Shown piece after piece: positions 1-8,977 of a stretch of DNA of 64,000 bases. The stretch covers positions 62,001 through 126,000 of the forward strand of contig NZ_MUGS01000021.1 of NCBI RefSeq assembly GCF_002222055.1, given 5' to 3'. Source of the stretch: Flavobacterium araucananum (GTDB lineage: Bacteria > Bacteroidota > Bacteroidia > Flavobacteriales > Flavobacteriaceae). Position 1 is the first letter of the stretch, and each line of letters opens with the position of its first letter. The notes beneath the pieces were generated by a model. It saw only the letters and a program-made list of their open reading frames with translations. It made no database searches and had not been told where the DNA came from. A program made the position numbers and the translations under genes.

Positions 1-1551
1 TACCGCAAAATTACGTCTGATTTTGTGAAAGTAGAACAATTTGGTGAGCGTGAAGTTTTGACCGTTGACCCAAAAGGACTCGAATTATTGGCAGAAGAAG
101 CCTTGACAGATGTTTCGTTCATGTTAAGAACAACACATTTGCAAAAATTAAGAAAGATCCTTGATGATCCTGAAGCTACAGATAACGATCGTTTTGTGGC
201 TTATAATTTATTACAAAATGCTTCTGTTGCTGCCGAAGGTCAATTGCCTAGCTGCCAGGATACCGGAACGGCAATCGTAATGGCAAAAAAGGGCGAAAGC
301 ATCTTTACCGGTGTTGATGATGCCGAGTGGCTGAGCAGAGGGATTTTTAATACGTACCAAAAACGTAATTTACGTTATTCGCAAATTGTACCGATTTCGA
401 TGTTTGAAGAAAAAAATTCAGGATCAAATCTTCCGGCACAAATTGATATTTATGCTAAAAAAGGAGCGTCTTATGAGTTTTTATTCATGGCAAAAGGCGG
501 TGGATCTGCCAATAAAACATACTTATACCAACAAACAAAATCATTATTGAATGAAAAAGCTATGGATGCTTTCATTCGAACAAAAATAAAAGATTTAGGA
601 ACTTCGGCTTGTCCTCCGTATCATTTGGCTTTAGTAATTGGAGGAACTTCTGCTGAAGCGAATCTAAGTGCTGTTAAAAAAGCATCTGCGGGATACTATG
701 ACCACTTGCCTACTTCGGGAAATATGTCCGGTCAGGCATTTCGTGATTTAGAGTGGGAAGAAAAAGTTCAGAAAATATGTCAGGAAAGTGCCATTGGCGC
801 TCAGTTTGGCGGAAAATACTTTACACATGATGTTCGTGTAATTCGTTTGCCACGTCACGCAGCTTCTTGTCCGGTTGGATTAGGGGTTTCCTGTTCTGCT
901 GACAGAAATATAAAAGGTAAAATTAATAAAGACGGAATTTTCGTTGAGCAACTGGAAGTAAATCCTAAACAGTTTTTACCTGAAACAGCTCCACATCTTG
1001 AAGCTCCGGTAGAAATTGACCTGGACATGCCAATGGCTGATATTTTGGCTAAATTGACGCAATATCCAATCAAAACCCGTTTAAAACTGAACGGTACTGT
1101 AATTGTAGCCCGTGATATTGCACACGCAAAAATAATGGAACTGCTGGAAGCCGGTAAACCAATGCCGGAATACTTTAAAAATCACCCTGTTTATTATGCA
1201 GGACCTGCTAAAACTCCGGAAGGAATGGCTTCAGGAAGTTTTGGACCAACAACCGCGGGGCGTATGGATGTTTATGTTGATGAATTCCAGAAACATGGCG
1301 GAAGCATGATTATGCTGGCAAAAGGAAACCGTACCAAACAAGTTACCGATGCATGTAACAAATACGGCGGATTTTACTTAGGTTCTATTGGAGGTCCCGC
1401 TGCAATTTTAGCGCAGGACAATATCCTGAAAGTAGAAGTCGTTGATTTTGAAGAACTGGGAATGGAAGCTGTTCGTAAAATTACCGTTAAGGATTTCCCT
1501 GCTTTTATCATCACAGATGACAAAGGAAATGATTTCTTTGAAAACCTATAA
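1..1551 (+). CDS. fumA: Fumarate hydratase, class I (5' end outside the window)
   Basis: Interconverts fumarate and malate in the TCA cycle, in the cytoplasm, using an oxygen-sensitive [4Fe-4S] cluster. The frame is open to the first base of the window (it reads [13 protein letters not shown]...), so the GTG at 25 is internal and the true start lies upstream. Counting from that GTG codon, three cysteines at 77 (PSCQDTG), 196 (TSACPPYH) and 290 (GVSCSADR) are spaced 119 and 94 residues apart. As I recall, this matches the cluster ligands of E. coli FumA. The C-terminal part has the class I beta-region motif [13 protein letters not shown] terminator follows directly. The class I assignment is firm; FumA versus FumB naming is arbitrary. 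Confidence 0.95.
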   Translation, partial: YRKITSDFVKVEQFGEREVLTVDPKGLELLAEEALTDVSFMLRTTHLQKLRKILDDPEATDNDRFVAYNLLQNASVAAEGQLPSCQDTGTAIVMAKKGESIFTGVDDAEWLSRGIFNTYQKRNLRYSQIVPISMFEEKNSGSNLPAQIDIYAKKGASYEFLFMAKGGGSANKTYLYQQTKSLLNEKAMDAFIRTKIKDLGTSACPPYHLALVIGGTSAEANLSAVKKASAGYYDHLPTSGNMSGQAFRDLEWEEKVQKICQESAIGAQFGGKYFTHDVRVIRLPRHAASCPVGLGVSCSADRNIKGKINKDGIFVEQLEVNPKQFLPETAPHLEAPVEIDLDMPMADILAKLTQYPIKTRLKLNGTVIVARDIAHAKIMELLEAGKPMPEYFKNHPVYYAGPAKTPEGMASGSFGPTTAGRMDVYVDEFQKHGGSMIMLAKGNRTKQVTDACNKYGGFYLGSIGGPAAILAQDNILKVEVVDFEELGMEAVRKITVKDFPAFIITDDKGNDFFENL

Positions 1552-1573
1552 AAAGCTCTAGCCAGAAAGGCAC

Positions 1574-1608
1574 AAAGGCGCAAAGATTATTTTCTTTGCG
1601 CCTTTTTT
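1574..1608 (+). terminator. Rho-independent terminator after fumarase
   Basis: AAAGGCGCAAAG (1574-1585) pairs with CTTTGCGCCTTT (1594-1605) over an 8-base loop and is followed by a T run. The stem is built from the same cacaaaggcgcaaag wording seen in other intergenic repeats of this window. Confidence 0.85.
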
Positions 1609-1678
1609 ATATAAATTAAATATGAGAATAAAACCTTTATGTATTTGTGCCTTTACGGCAAAACCGTTGTAGTTAATC

Positions 1679-2182
1679 TTAAGCGACTTCTTTCTCGAAG
1701 GCAATAAAATGTGTTAGTTTTCCTTTTAAGTTAAAAACCGGAGCTCCATTAATTTTGCATTTATAGCTTCGGCCGTCTTTTCGATAGTTTTGCAGTGTTT
1801 TTTCAAAGGGAATCTGCAATTTGATGGCTGCTTTAATTTCTTCCAGAACAGTTTTAGAGGTTTCCGGACCCTGAAACATTCTTGGCGATTTACCTAATAC
1901 TTCAAATTCCGAATAACCTGTCATTCTCTTAATTCCGTTTGACGCAAAAACAATCTTTAAATCAAGATCTGTAATCACTACAACTTCGTCTTTAAGGCGT
2001 TCTTCTATTTCCAGATCTTTTTCATTCCAGGTAAACTGATTCGAAATTTTATTTACTTTTTTCAAATCAGCAAAAATAGCTTTCAGTTCATTTATGTATT
2101 CATAATGAAAATCCCATGCCAGAATAGGAACCGAATTACGATGTAAAATATCATCAGAATTAGCTTTTTTCATTTCAAACAA
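1679..2182 (-). CDS. Stand-alone PAS-domain sensor protein (LOV-like, no photoactive Cys)
   Basis: A 167-residue soluble protein. Residues about 65-165 form one PAS domain; the first 60 residues are not recognised. The core GKSPRMFQGPET followed by NYRKDGRSY is close to the LOV signature (GxNCRFLQG...NYrKDG), but the flavin-reactive Cys position reads Ser-Pro, so classical LOV photochemistry is not expected. No kinase, cyclase or DNA-binding output domain is attached. The start could be the first Met or the MKKAN Met three codons later. It lies on the strand opposite to fumarase, beside dinB on the same strand. Ligand and partner are unknown. Confidence 0.8.
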   Translation of the reverse strand: MFEMKKANSDDILHRNSVPILAWDFHYEYINELKAIFADLKKVNKISNQFTWNEKDLEIEERLKDEVVVITDLDLKIVFASNGIKRMTGYSEFEVLGKSPRMFQGPETSKTVLEEIKAAIKLQIPFEKTLQNYRKDGRSYKCKINGAPVFNLKGKLTHFIAFEKEVA

Positions 2183-2272
2183 TTTAATATATAAATCTTT
2201 TTACCCAAAGGTAGCGGGAAAATTGATCATAAATGTAAATTTTATCCTATTTAACGATTGTTTAAGGCTAAT

Positions 2273-3355
2273 TTAGAACGAGAATTTTAATTGTACAACG
2301 ACAGCTTTTTTTTCTTCTGTATTCAAATTGTTAAGGGCAATTCCGAGTAATCGAACGGAATCTTTCATACGCTCCTGATACAATAATTCTTCTACTGTTT
2401 CGAGAATCAGACTTTTGTCCGATATAAAATAGGGCAAGGTTTTACTGCGGGTTTGCTGCGTAAAATCACTATATTTAATTTTAAGGGTAACGGTTTTGCC
2501 GGAGATATTGTGTTTTTTTAATCTTCTTTCAAGCGAAGTGGCAATTTTATCCAGTTGTTCGAGCATAAAAATTTCTGATGTTAAATTGACATCAAACGTG
2601 TTTTCTGCCGCAACGGATTTGGTGATCCGATGCGGTTTTACTTCGCTATTATGAATTCCGCGAACAACGTGATAATAAAAAGTACCCGATTTGCCAAAAT
2701 GCTTCTCCAGAAACTCTACTGATTTACTTTTAAGATCAAGACCGGTAAAAATACCCAATTGATACATTTTTTCGGTCGTTACTTTTCCTACTCCATAAAA
2801 TTTCCGAATAGGTAGTTCTTCCAGAAAAGCTTCAACTTCGTCAGGGTTCACTGTTTTTTGCCCGTTAGGTTTATTGACATCACTGGCAATCTTTGCTACA
2901 AATTTATTAATCGAAATTCCTGCTGAAGCCGAAATTCCGACCTCATTTAAAATTCGAAGTCTAATTTCCTGAGCGAGTAAACTGGCACTTGGGTTTCCTT
3001 TTTTATTCTGCGTTACATCCAGATAAGCCTCATCAAGCGAAAGTGGCTCGACCAGGTCTGTATAGTCATGAAAGATTTCATGAATTTTATTGGAAATCTC
3101 TTTGTAACGATCAAAACGTGGACGTACAAAAATAATTTCGGGACAATATTTTTTAGCCAAAGCGCCGCTTAAAGCACTTCGTACACCAAATTTACGTGCT
3201 TCGTAACTTGCCGCCGAAACTACTCCTCTATTCTCGGAACCACCAACAGCAATAGGTTTTCCGCGCAAAGCAGGATTATCCATTTGCTCTACCGAGGCAT
3301 AAAAAGCATCCATATCTACATGGATTATTTTTCGATATGTTGGCGCATCTGACAT
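2273..3355 (-). CDS. dinB: DNA polymerase IV (Y family, translesion)
   Basis: Error-prone polymerase that copies past damaged template bases. At 360 residues it has the usual length. The catalytic acidic residues are visible: HVDMDAFYASVEQ near residue 12 (Asp14, Asp16) and SLDEAYLDVT (Asp108, Glu109). The helix-hairpin-helix region (FYGVGKVTTEKM) and a little-finger domain follow. No UmuD-like partner or SOS box was recognised nearby, so regulation cannot be read here. Confidence 0.95.
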   Translation of the reverse strand: MSDAPTYRKIIHVDMDAFYASVEQMDNPALRGKPIAVGGSENRGVVSAASYEARKFGVRSALSGALAKKYCPEIIFVRPRFDRYKEISNKIHEIFHDYTDLVEPLSLDEAYLDVTQNKKGNPSASLLAQEIRLRILNEVGISASAGISINKFVAKIASDVNKPNGQKTVNPDEVEAFLEELPIRKFYGVGKVTTEKMYQLGIFTGLDLKSKSVEFLEKHFGKSGTFYYHVVRGIHNSEVKPHRITKSVAAENTFDVNLTSEIFMLEQLDKIATSLERRLKKHNISGKTVTLKIKYSDFTQQTRSKTLPYFISDKSLILETVEELLYQERMKDSVRLLGIALNNLNTEEKKAVVVQLKFSF

Positions 3356-3494
3356 TATGCAAATTTAAACAGTAAAGCAATAAAAAAGAGCGTCGTAATA
3401 GTTATAAATAGTATCAATTTTTAAAGATTATCAACTTAATGGTATCAAACAAATCATTTTCTTTATTTTTGTAGGCTACACCAAATAAACTAAA

Positions 3495-4229
3495 ATGCGA
3501 ACATTTGTTATAGGCGACATACACGGGGGATTACTCGCACTTGAGCAAGTGTTGAATAAAGCCGAAGTAACTACAAAAGACACCCTTATATTTTTGGGTG
3601 ATTATGTTGATGGATGGAGCCAGTCTGCCGAGGTAATCGATTATTTAATTGACTTAAAAAACAAGCAAAACTGCATTTGTATTAGAGGAAATCACGATCA
3701 ACTGGCACTGGATTGGCTGGAGAACAGACATGAAGATTTTGACGAAGAAATGTGGTACAAACATGGCGGACGTGCTACTGTTGAAGGGTACTCCAAACTT
3801 TCGGCAGAAAAAAAGAAAACTCATATTGCCTTTTTAGAATCTTTGCAGGATTATTATCTTGATACTGAAAACCGACTTTTTGTTCATGCGGGTTTTACAA
3901 ATTTAAGTGGTGTTGTTTGGGAATACTTTCCAAAACTATTTTATTGGGACAGAACACTTTGGGAATCTGCTCTTGCATTAGACCCGAAATTAAAACCGGA
4001 TGATTTATATTATCCTAAACGTTTCACGATCTACAAAGAAATATTTATTGGCCATACTCCGGTTACCCGAATAGGAAAAACTGTTCCGGTTCAAAAAGCC
4101 TGTGTCTGGAACGTCGATACCGGCGCTGCGTTTAGAGGTCCTTTGACCATTATGAATGTTGACACTAAGGAATTCTGGCAAAGTGATCCGTTAAATGAAT
4201 TGTATTCTAACGAAAAAGGTAGGAATTAG
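3495..4229 (+). CDS. Serine/threonine-type metallophosphoesterase
   Basis: A 244-residue calcineurin-like phosphatase of the PrpA/ApaH-like group, expected to be cytoplasmic. All metal-binding blocks are present in order: GDIHGG (Asp8, His10), GDYVDG (Asp36), RGNHDQ (Asn67, His68), VHAGF and GHTP. The substrate (phosphoprotein, dinucleotide polyphosphate or other) cannot be told from sequence. A TATTTTTG box at 3464-3471 lies 24 bases before the ATG and fits the Bacteroidota -7 element, though no good -33 box was found. Confidence 0.88.
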   Translation: MRTFVIGDIHGGLLALEQVLNKAEVTTKDTLIFLGDYVDGWSQSAEVIDYLIDLKNKQNCICIRGNHDQLALDWLENRHEDFDEEMWYKHGGRATVEGYSKLSAEKKKTHIAFLESLQDYYLDTENRLFVHAGFTNLSGVVWEYFPKLFYWDRTLWESALALDPKLKPDDLYYPKRFTIYKEIFIGHTPVTRIGKTVPVQKACVWNVDTGAAFRGPLTIMNVDTKEFWQSDPLNELYSNEKGRN

Positions 4230-4278
4230 TCCATAAAAAACTATTTTTGCACTTTAAAAAAAATTAATATTTAAGTTT

Positions 4279-4803
4279 ATGAAAAAGATTATTACATTTT
4301 TGTTCTTAGTATCATTTGGATTCACACAAGCGCAACAAGCTTTTAAAGGAAAAGGAGATGTTAAGGTAAACGTGGGTGCTAACATACAAAATGGTGGTTC
4401 AGGAGTTCAGGGTTCTGTTGATTTTGGTTTAGGAGAAAATTTCTCTTTTGGTTTTGTTGCTAATTATTTATTAGGTGTAGATGATTATTCTTACTATAAC
4501 CCGATCAACAATCAATCTTACTCAAACAAACCAGATTTTAGCGAACGTTTTGACGCTAAGGCTAGAATTAATGCTAATTTAAGCAGCGTTATTGGTGTAA
4601 AAGAATTAGATGTTTATCCAGGTTTAAGCTTAGGATTACACAATTTTGGTGGTCATGTTGGTGGTCGTTACTTTTTTACTGACGGATTTGGTGTTTTTAC
4701 TGAAATTGGATTTCCAATCGCAAAATACAGCAGCAGCAATAACCTATTTGATAATTTAAACAATCAGACTACTTTTAGTTTAGGAGCTTCTTTTAATTTA
4801 TAA
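4279..4803 (+). CDS. Small exported outer-membrane beta-barrel-like protein
   Basis: 174 residues. The signal peptide is MKKIITFLFLVSFGFTQAQQ, with likely cleavage after AQA or AQ. The mature part is rich in Gly and aromatic residues alternating in short strands (VDFGLGENFSFGFVANYL, FGVFTEIGFPIAKYS) and ends in FNL, as expected for a short transmembrane barrel. It resembles uncharacterised flavobacterial outer-membrane proteins (I recall a DUF6646 label, not checked). It starts 49 bases after the phosphoesterase stop and ends before a strong terminator. Function unknown. Confidence 0.75.
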   Translation: MKKIITFLFLVSFGFTQAQQAFKGKGDVKVNVGANIQNGGSGVQGSVDFGLGENFSFGFVANYLLGVDDYSYYNPINNQSYSNKPDFSERFDAKARINANLSSVIGVKELDVYPGLSLGLHNFGGHVGGRYFFTDGFGVFTEIGFPIAKYSSSNNLFDNLNNQTTFSLGASFNL

Positions 4804-4894
4804 GATTTTTTAACCGCAAAGTACGCGGAGTTTTACGCAAAGTTCGCAATGTATTTCTCGCAAAGTCGCAGAGACGCAAAGCTTTTTAAATAAT

Positions 4895-4922
4895 AAAAAC
4901 CGCCTGATTGGGCGGTTTTTTT
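4895..4922 (+). terminator. Rho-independent terminator
   Basis: AAAACCGCC (4896-4904) and GGCGGTTTT (4911-4919) pair over a 6-base loop, followed by a run of T. It closes the plus-strand pair 3495-4803. Confidence 0.9.
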
Positions 4923-4940
4923 GTTCTAATGAATTCAAGT

Positions 4941-5005
4941 GTCATCCTGAGCGAAGTCGAAGGCTTGCCAATTGTAACGGGGCTTCGACTTCGTTCAGCC
5001 TGACA
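4941..5005. repeat. REP-type inverted repeat pair (GTCATCCTGAGCGAAGTCGAAG family)
   Basis: GTCATCCTGAGCGAAGTCGA begins at 4941 and an inverted, slightly diverged copy ends at 5005, forming a roughly 65-base hairpin. A single copy of the same unit lies inside the lycopene cyclase gene at 34616-34640. Confidence 0.85.
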
Positions 5006-5007
5006 AC

Positions 5008-5034
5008 AAAAAAACCTGCTCGTAAAGCAGGTTT
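5008..5034 (-). terminator. Terminator of the SAM hydroxide adenosyltransferase gene
   Basis: AAACCTGCT (5012-5020) pairs with AGCAGGTTT (5026-5034). On the minus strand the stem is followed by a T run, so it serves the gene ending at 5059. Confidence 0.85.
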
Positions 5035-5058
5035 AGTTTATTATATCTCAGAATATTT

Positions 5059-5946
5059 TTATTTACTAAGTAAAATAGTCCAATCAGCTCCGCTGTAGAT
5101 TTTATATTTTTCTGAGAAACTACCCTGGTTTACAGCCAATGAAAAGTTTAACAGGCTATTAAAATAGCAAACATCTGTACCTACTGAAACCTGACCAAAC
5201 GTATTTACCAATTTCAATTTTCCTTCGTAAGCTTTTTTAGTTCCGTTAAAAATTTGAATTTTAACCAAATCTCCTGCTTTTAAATCCAGGTTGGCAAAAG
5301 TTTTCTTGTCGATATTCGTCCAGACATTTCCGTATTGAATATCTAAAATTGGAATTCCGCCTTTGATAATTCCATTTTCGAAAACCGGCTTTTGGTACTC
5401 AATTTTTACAACCTCATTTGGTAATTTTGGTCCCACTTCTTCAAATGTTATTGTTTTTGATGCTAAACGCGCTCCGGTAAAAGCATAAACATCACGACCA
5501 TGAAAAGTATAGGATTCGTTCGAATTCTGACGACGGTTTTTTACTTCATCAATCTCGCGGATTTCCTGAATCCCTAATTGTTCTGCAATCAAAGTTAAAG
5601 TTCCGTTATCCGGAGTTACAAAATAATGACCGGATTTAGTCAATAAAACTACAGAATGTCTTGAGGTTCCTACTCCCGGATCACAAACAGATACAAAAAC
5701 AGTTCCCGCAGGATAATATTGTGCGGTTTGCGACAAACGATATGCTGCCTCCCAAATATTGAATGCCGGTATTTCGTGCGTTAAATCAAATATTTTAATA
5801 TCGGTCGAAACGCCCATTGCAACTCCTTTCATCGCAGATACTGCTCCATCTTTCAATCCAAAATCTGATTGAAAAACTAATACATTATTTTGTGCAAAAC
5901 CATTCAATGTAAGGGCACACAAAAAAAGTAATAAACGTAATTTCAT
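5059..5946 (-). CDS. Exported SAM hydroxide adenosyltransferase (DUF62 family)
   Basis: Family members split S-adenosylmethionine to adenosine and methionine using water; chlorinase and fluorinase relatives use halide. In this 295-residue protein the catalytic Asp-Arg-His set is visible: Asp89 in CDPGVG, Arg96 in TSRHS and His149 in TFHGRDVYA, with spacings (7 and 53) close to the archaeal hydrolase. Residues 1-18 (MKLRLLLFLCALTLNGFA) are a clear signal peptide. This places the enzyme in the periplasm, which is odd because SAM is cytosolic. It is a single gene with its own terminator. A hydrolase is more likely than a halogenase. Confidence 0.88.
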   Translation of the reverse strand: MKLRLLLFLCALTLNGFAQNNVLVFQSDFGLKDGAVSAMKGVAMGVSTDIKIFDLTHEIPAFNIWEAAYRLSQTAQYYPAGTVFVSVCDPGVGTSRHSVVLLTKSGHYFVTPDNGTLTLIAEQLGIQEIREIDEVKNRRQNSNESYTFHGRDVYAFTGARLASKTITFEEVGPKLPNEVVKIEYQKPVFENGIIKGGIPILDIQYGNVWTNIDKKTFANLDLKAGDLVKIQIFNGTKKAYEGKLKLVNTFGQVSVGTDVCYFNSLLNFSLAVNQGSFSEKYKIYSGADWTILLSK

Positions 5947-6148
5947 TTTTTATCTTTTTAAATTTTTAGCAAAGATATTTCATTAAAACCAAAAAATGAC
6001 ACGCCTAACTAAGAAATAATACAATTTTATAAATCAATTTCGATTATTTACAATTACATTTGCATTTTATTCATTATCCTATATAAATAGTAGGTTATTG
6101 GCCTTTTATTTGAATATTTAATACATCGACACAAAACCAAAGTTACCA

Positions 6149-8803
6149 ATGAGAAAAAAACTAAAAATTGTCATAACAGCACTTCTAACTTTATCAAGTA
6201 CTTTATTTTTTGCACAAAGTCAGGAAATAAAAGGAACGATTACAAATGAAAACGGAAATCCGCTGGAATTTGCCACAATCCTGATCAAAGGAACACAAAA
6301 CAATGCAACAAGCGATGCTTTAGGAAAGTTTACGATAAAATCTTCGAAAAACAATCCAGCGCTTCTTATATCGCTATTTGGCTATCAAACTAAAGAAATC
6401 GTGGCAAGAGAGCCTATTATCGAAGTTCAGTTGGTTTTAGAAAACAATAGTCTGGATGAAATTGTAGTTGTAGGGAGCAGAAATCCTAACAAAAGCAAAT
6501 TGGAAACTGCGGTTCCAGTTGATGTTGTAAATTTGGCAAAAATCAGAAATACAACTCCGCAAACTACTACAAATGATATTTTGACGTATTTGATTCCTTC
6601 TTTTAATTCCAATCGTCAATCCTCTGCAGATGGAACAGAACATATTGATCCGGCTTCGTTAAGAGGTTTGGGGCCTGATCAGGTTTTGGTTCTGGTCAAC
6701 GGAAAACGAAGACATACCACTTCGCTGGTAAATTATCAAAACACAGTAGGAAACGGTTCTGTTGGTACAGATTTAAGTGCCATTCCGGCTTCGGCAATTA
6801 AACGCATTGAGGTTTTACGTGATGGTGCTGCCGCTCAATATGGTTCTGATGCGATTGCAGGTGTAATCAATTTGGTTCTAAAAGACAATACCGGTCTGGA
6901 AGTAAATGCTACTTATGGCGGTACTTCCCGAAACGATGGTCAAACCACAAATGTTAACTTAAATTATGGGACAAAAATTGGTAACAAAGGTGGTTTTATA
7001 AACCTTTCGGCAGAATTTAATAACCGCGAAAAAACCAATCGTTCTCAAAACAATAACCTGATTATTTTTGATCAATCGTCCCAGGGTAATTTCTTTGCGT
7101 ATGATTTTGCAGATAATCCGGCACAATCCCGCCAGATTGATGATAATTTACTGGCTCAAAACGGATTGACACGCGATGCTTTTAATTTTCAGATTGGAGA
7201 TGCAAAAATCCAGAATCTTCAGGGTTTCTTTAATGCTTCGATTCCGCTAAACGATCAAATCGAGTTTTATGCCTCCGGTGGAGTAAGCCATAGAGAAGGA
7301 ACTGGTTATGGTTTTCGACGTTTGCCAAGCGAAACGGAGAATGTTGTCGCGTCTATTTTTCCTTTTGGATTTCAGCCTGAATTAAATTCTGTTGTAACGG
7401 ATCTCTCTTCTTCTGTAGGTTTTAAATTTAAATTTGGCGAATGGAAACTGGATGTAAGCAATACAATTGGAGAGAACAAATTTGTTTATGAGGTATCGAA
7501 TACCAACAATGTTTCGTTAGGCGATAATAGTCCGACTGATTTTAAAGCCGGAAATCATTCTTTTTTGCAAAACACTGTAAATGCTGACATTACAAGATTG
7601 TACAAAGACATTTTTAAGGGTTTGAATGTTGCTTTTGGAGGTGAATATCGTTTTGAAAAATATAAAATTGTTCCGGGCGAAGAAAACTCTTATATCGATG
7701 GCGGAGCACAATCGTTTCCTGGATTTTCTCCTCTAAATGCTGTAAATGAAAGTAGAAACAGCGTAGGTGTTTATGCCGATGTTGAAGCGGATGTTAGCGA
7801 TAAGCTATTGATTGGAATTGCCGGTCGTTATGAAGATTTTACGGATTTTGGAAATACTATTAACGGAAAATTGTCTGCCAGATACAAGATTCTCGACAAC
7901 CTTTTTGTTCGTGGAGCCATTAGTTCCGGCTTTAGAGCACCGTCTTTACACCAACAATACTTTAATAATATTGCAACTGATGTTGTCGACGGACAAATCC
8001 TGAATTCAGGTATTTTTAGAAATGACAGCGATGTGGCAAAACAACTTGGAATCCCTAAACTAAAAGAGGAAACTTCCAGAAACTACAGCTTTGGGGTTGT
8101 TTTTTCTCCAACAAAAAAATTACACATTACAGCTGATTATTACCACATAAGGATTGACAACAGAATTATCTTAACGGGAAATTTAGGAAATGATGCTTAT
8201 GGAGAACCTGTACCGGAACTTCGTAATTTGTTTGCCCAATATGGCGCGCAAACAGGTCGTTTTTTTACCAATGCAATTAATACTACTACCAACGGACTTG
8301 ATGTCGTGATTGATTATGATCTGAATGTTGGGCCCGGAAAAATGAATCTTTCGTTATTATACAACTACAATAACAACAAAGTCGATGAGCAACTAAACAA
8401 TATCCCGGCTTTATTTGTTGGTCAGGAAGATGTATATTATGGTCCTCAGGAAAGAAGTCTGATCGAAACAAATACCCCAAAACACAAAGGTACTTTTGCA
8501 ATTAATTACAGCTTGTCAAAATGGAATTTCTTATTGAGAAATACTTATTTTGGAGAAATAATTAGGGATGGTTTCCCTTTTGGAGGAATCCAGAAACATG
8601 CCGGAAAAGTGGTTACTGATTTAACCGTTGCTTATAAAATAACACCAAAAATTCAGGTTGCTTTGGGAGCAAATAACTTATTCGATATTTTCCCGGACAG
8701 ACAAATTTATGAAAACAGTTATTACGGCGTATTCAAATATGCTCCAGTTCAAATGGGAACTACGGGAGCTTACTACTTTGGCCGAATCAGTTTTACATTG
8801 TAA
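6149..8803 (+). CDS. TonB-dependent outer-membrane receptor with N-terminal CarboxypepD_reg-like domain
   Basis: An 884-residue outer-membrane importer driven by TonB. A signal peptide (residues 1-23, ending LFFAQ) precedes a carboxypeptidase-regulatory-like beta domain (about 25-105, IKGTITNENGNPLEFATILI). The plug runs from about 120 to 245 (LVNGKRRH, IEVLRDGAAAQYGSDAIAGV). The rest is a 22-strand barrel ending in aromatic FGRISFTL. No SusD-like lipoprotein gene follows, so it is probably not a SusCD glycan system. The plug and barrel style resembles receptors for siderophores or other small organics, but the substrate is unknown. It stands alone behind a 200-base AT-rich leader. Confidence 0.92.
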   Translation: MRKKLKIVITALLTLSSTLFFAQSQEIKGTITNENGNPLEFATILIKGTQNNATSDALGKFTIKSSKNNPALLISLFGYQTKEIVAREPIIEVQLVLENNSLDEIVVVGSRNPNKSKLETAVPVDVVNLAKIRNTTPQTTTNDILTYLIPSFNSNRQSSADGTEHIDPASLRGLGPDQVLVLVNGKRRHTTSLVNYQNTVGNGSVGTDLSAIPASAIKRIEVLRDGAAAQYGSDAIAGVINLVLKDNTGLEVNATYGGTSRNDGQTTNVNLNYGTKIGNKGGFINLSAEFNNREKTNRSQNNNLIIFDQSSQGNFFAYDFADNPAQSRQIDDNLLAQNGLTRDAFNFQIGDAKIQNLQGFFNASIPLNDQIEFYASGGVSHREGTGYGFRRLPSETENVVASIFPFGFQPELNSVVTDLSSSVGFKFKFGEWKLDVSNTIGENKFVYEVSNTNNVSLGDNSPTDFKAGNHSFLQNTVNADITRLYKDIFKGLNVAFGGEYRFEKYKIVPGEENSYIDGGAQSFPGFSPLNAVNESRNSVGVYADVEADVSDKLLIGIAGRYEDFTDFGNTINGKLSARYKILDNLFVRGAISSGFRAPSLHQQYFNNIATDVVDGQILNSGIFRNDSDVAKQLGIPKLKEETSRNYSFGVVFSPTKKLHITADYYHIRIDNRIILTGNLGNDAYGEPVPELRNLFAQYGAQTGRFFTNAINTTTNGLDVVIDYDLNVGPGKMNLSLLYNYNNNKVDEQLNNIPALFVGQEDVYYGPQERSLIETNTPKHKGTFAINYSLSKWNFLLRNTYFGEIIRDGFPFGGIQKHAGKVVTDLTVAYKITPKIQVALGANNLFDIFPDRQIYENSYYGVFKYAPVQMGTTGAYYFGRISFTL

Positions 8804-8926
8804 GGGCTGTTTCTTGCCACGAAGACACAAAGTCTAGACGTTTTTTGTTTAAAGTCAATCATTAGATGTTTAGTTTGACATAAAATGAAAAAAACTTTGC
8901 GATTTTACGAGATTATATTTTCATAA

Positions 8927-8960
8927 AAAAGCCTCGCAAATTGCGAGGCTTTTCGTTTTT
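8927..8960. terminator. Bidirectional terminator between convergent genes
   Basis: AAAAGCCTCGC and GCGAGGCTTTT surround a 5-base loop (stem 8931-8937 with 8943-8949) between the TonB receptor and the M4 protease gene. A and T runs flank both sides. Confidence 0.9.
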
Positions 8961-8977
8961 ACTAATTCAAATTAAAT

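Noticed and set aside
5059..5946. Fluorinase or chlorinase for halogenated metabolites
   Set aside because: The Asp-Arg-His residues and general length fit the hydrolase branch; no biosynthetic genes are nearby.
6149..8803. SusC-type glycan importer
   Set aside because: No SusD lipoprotein, glycosidase or regulator follows.
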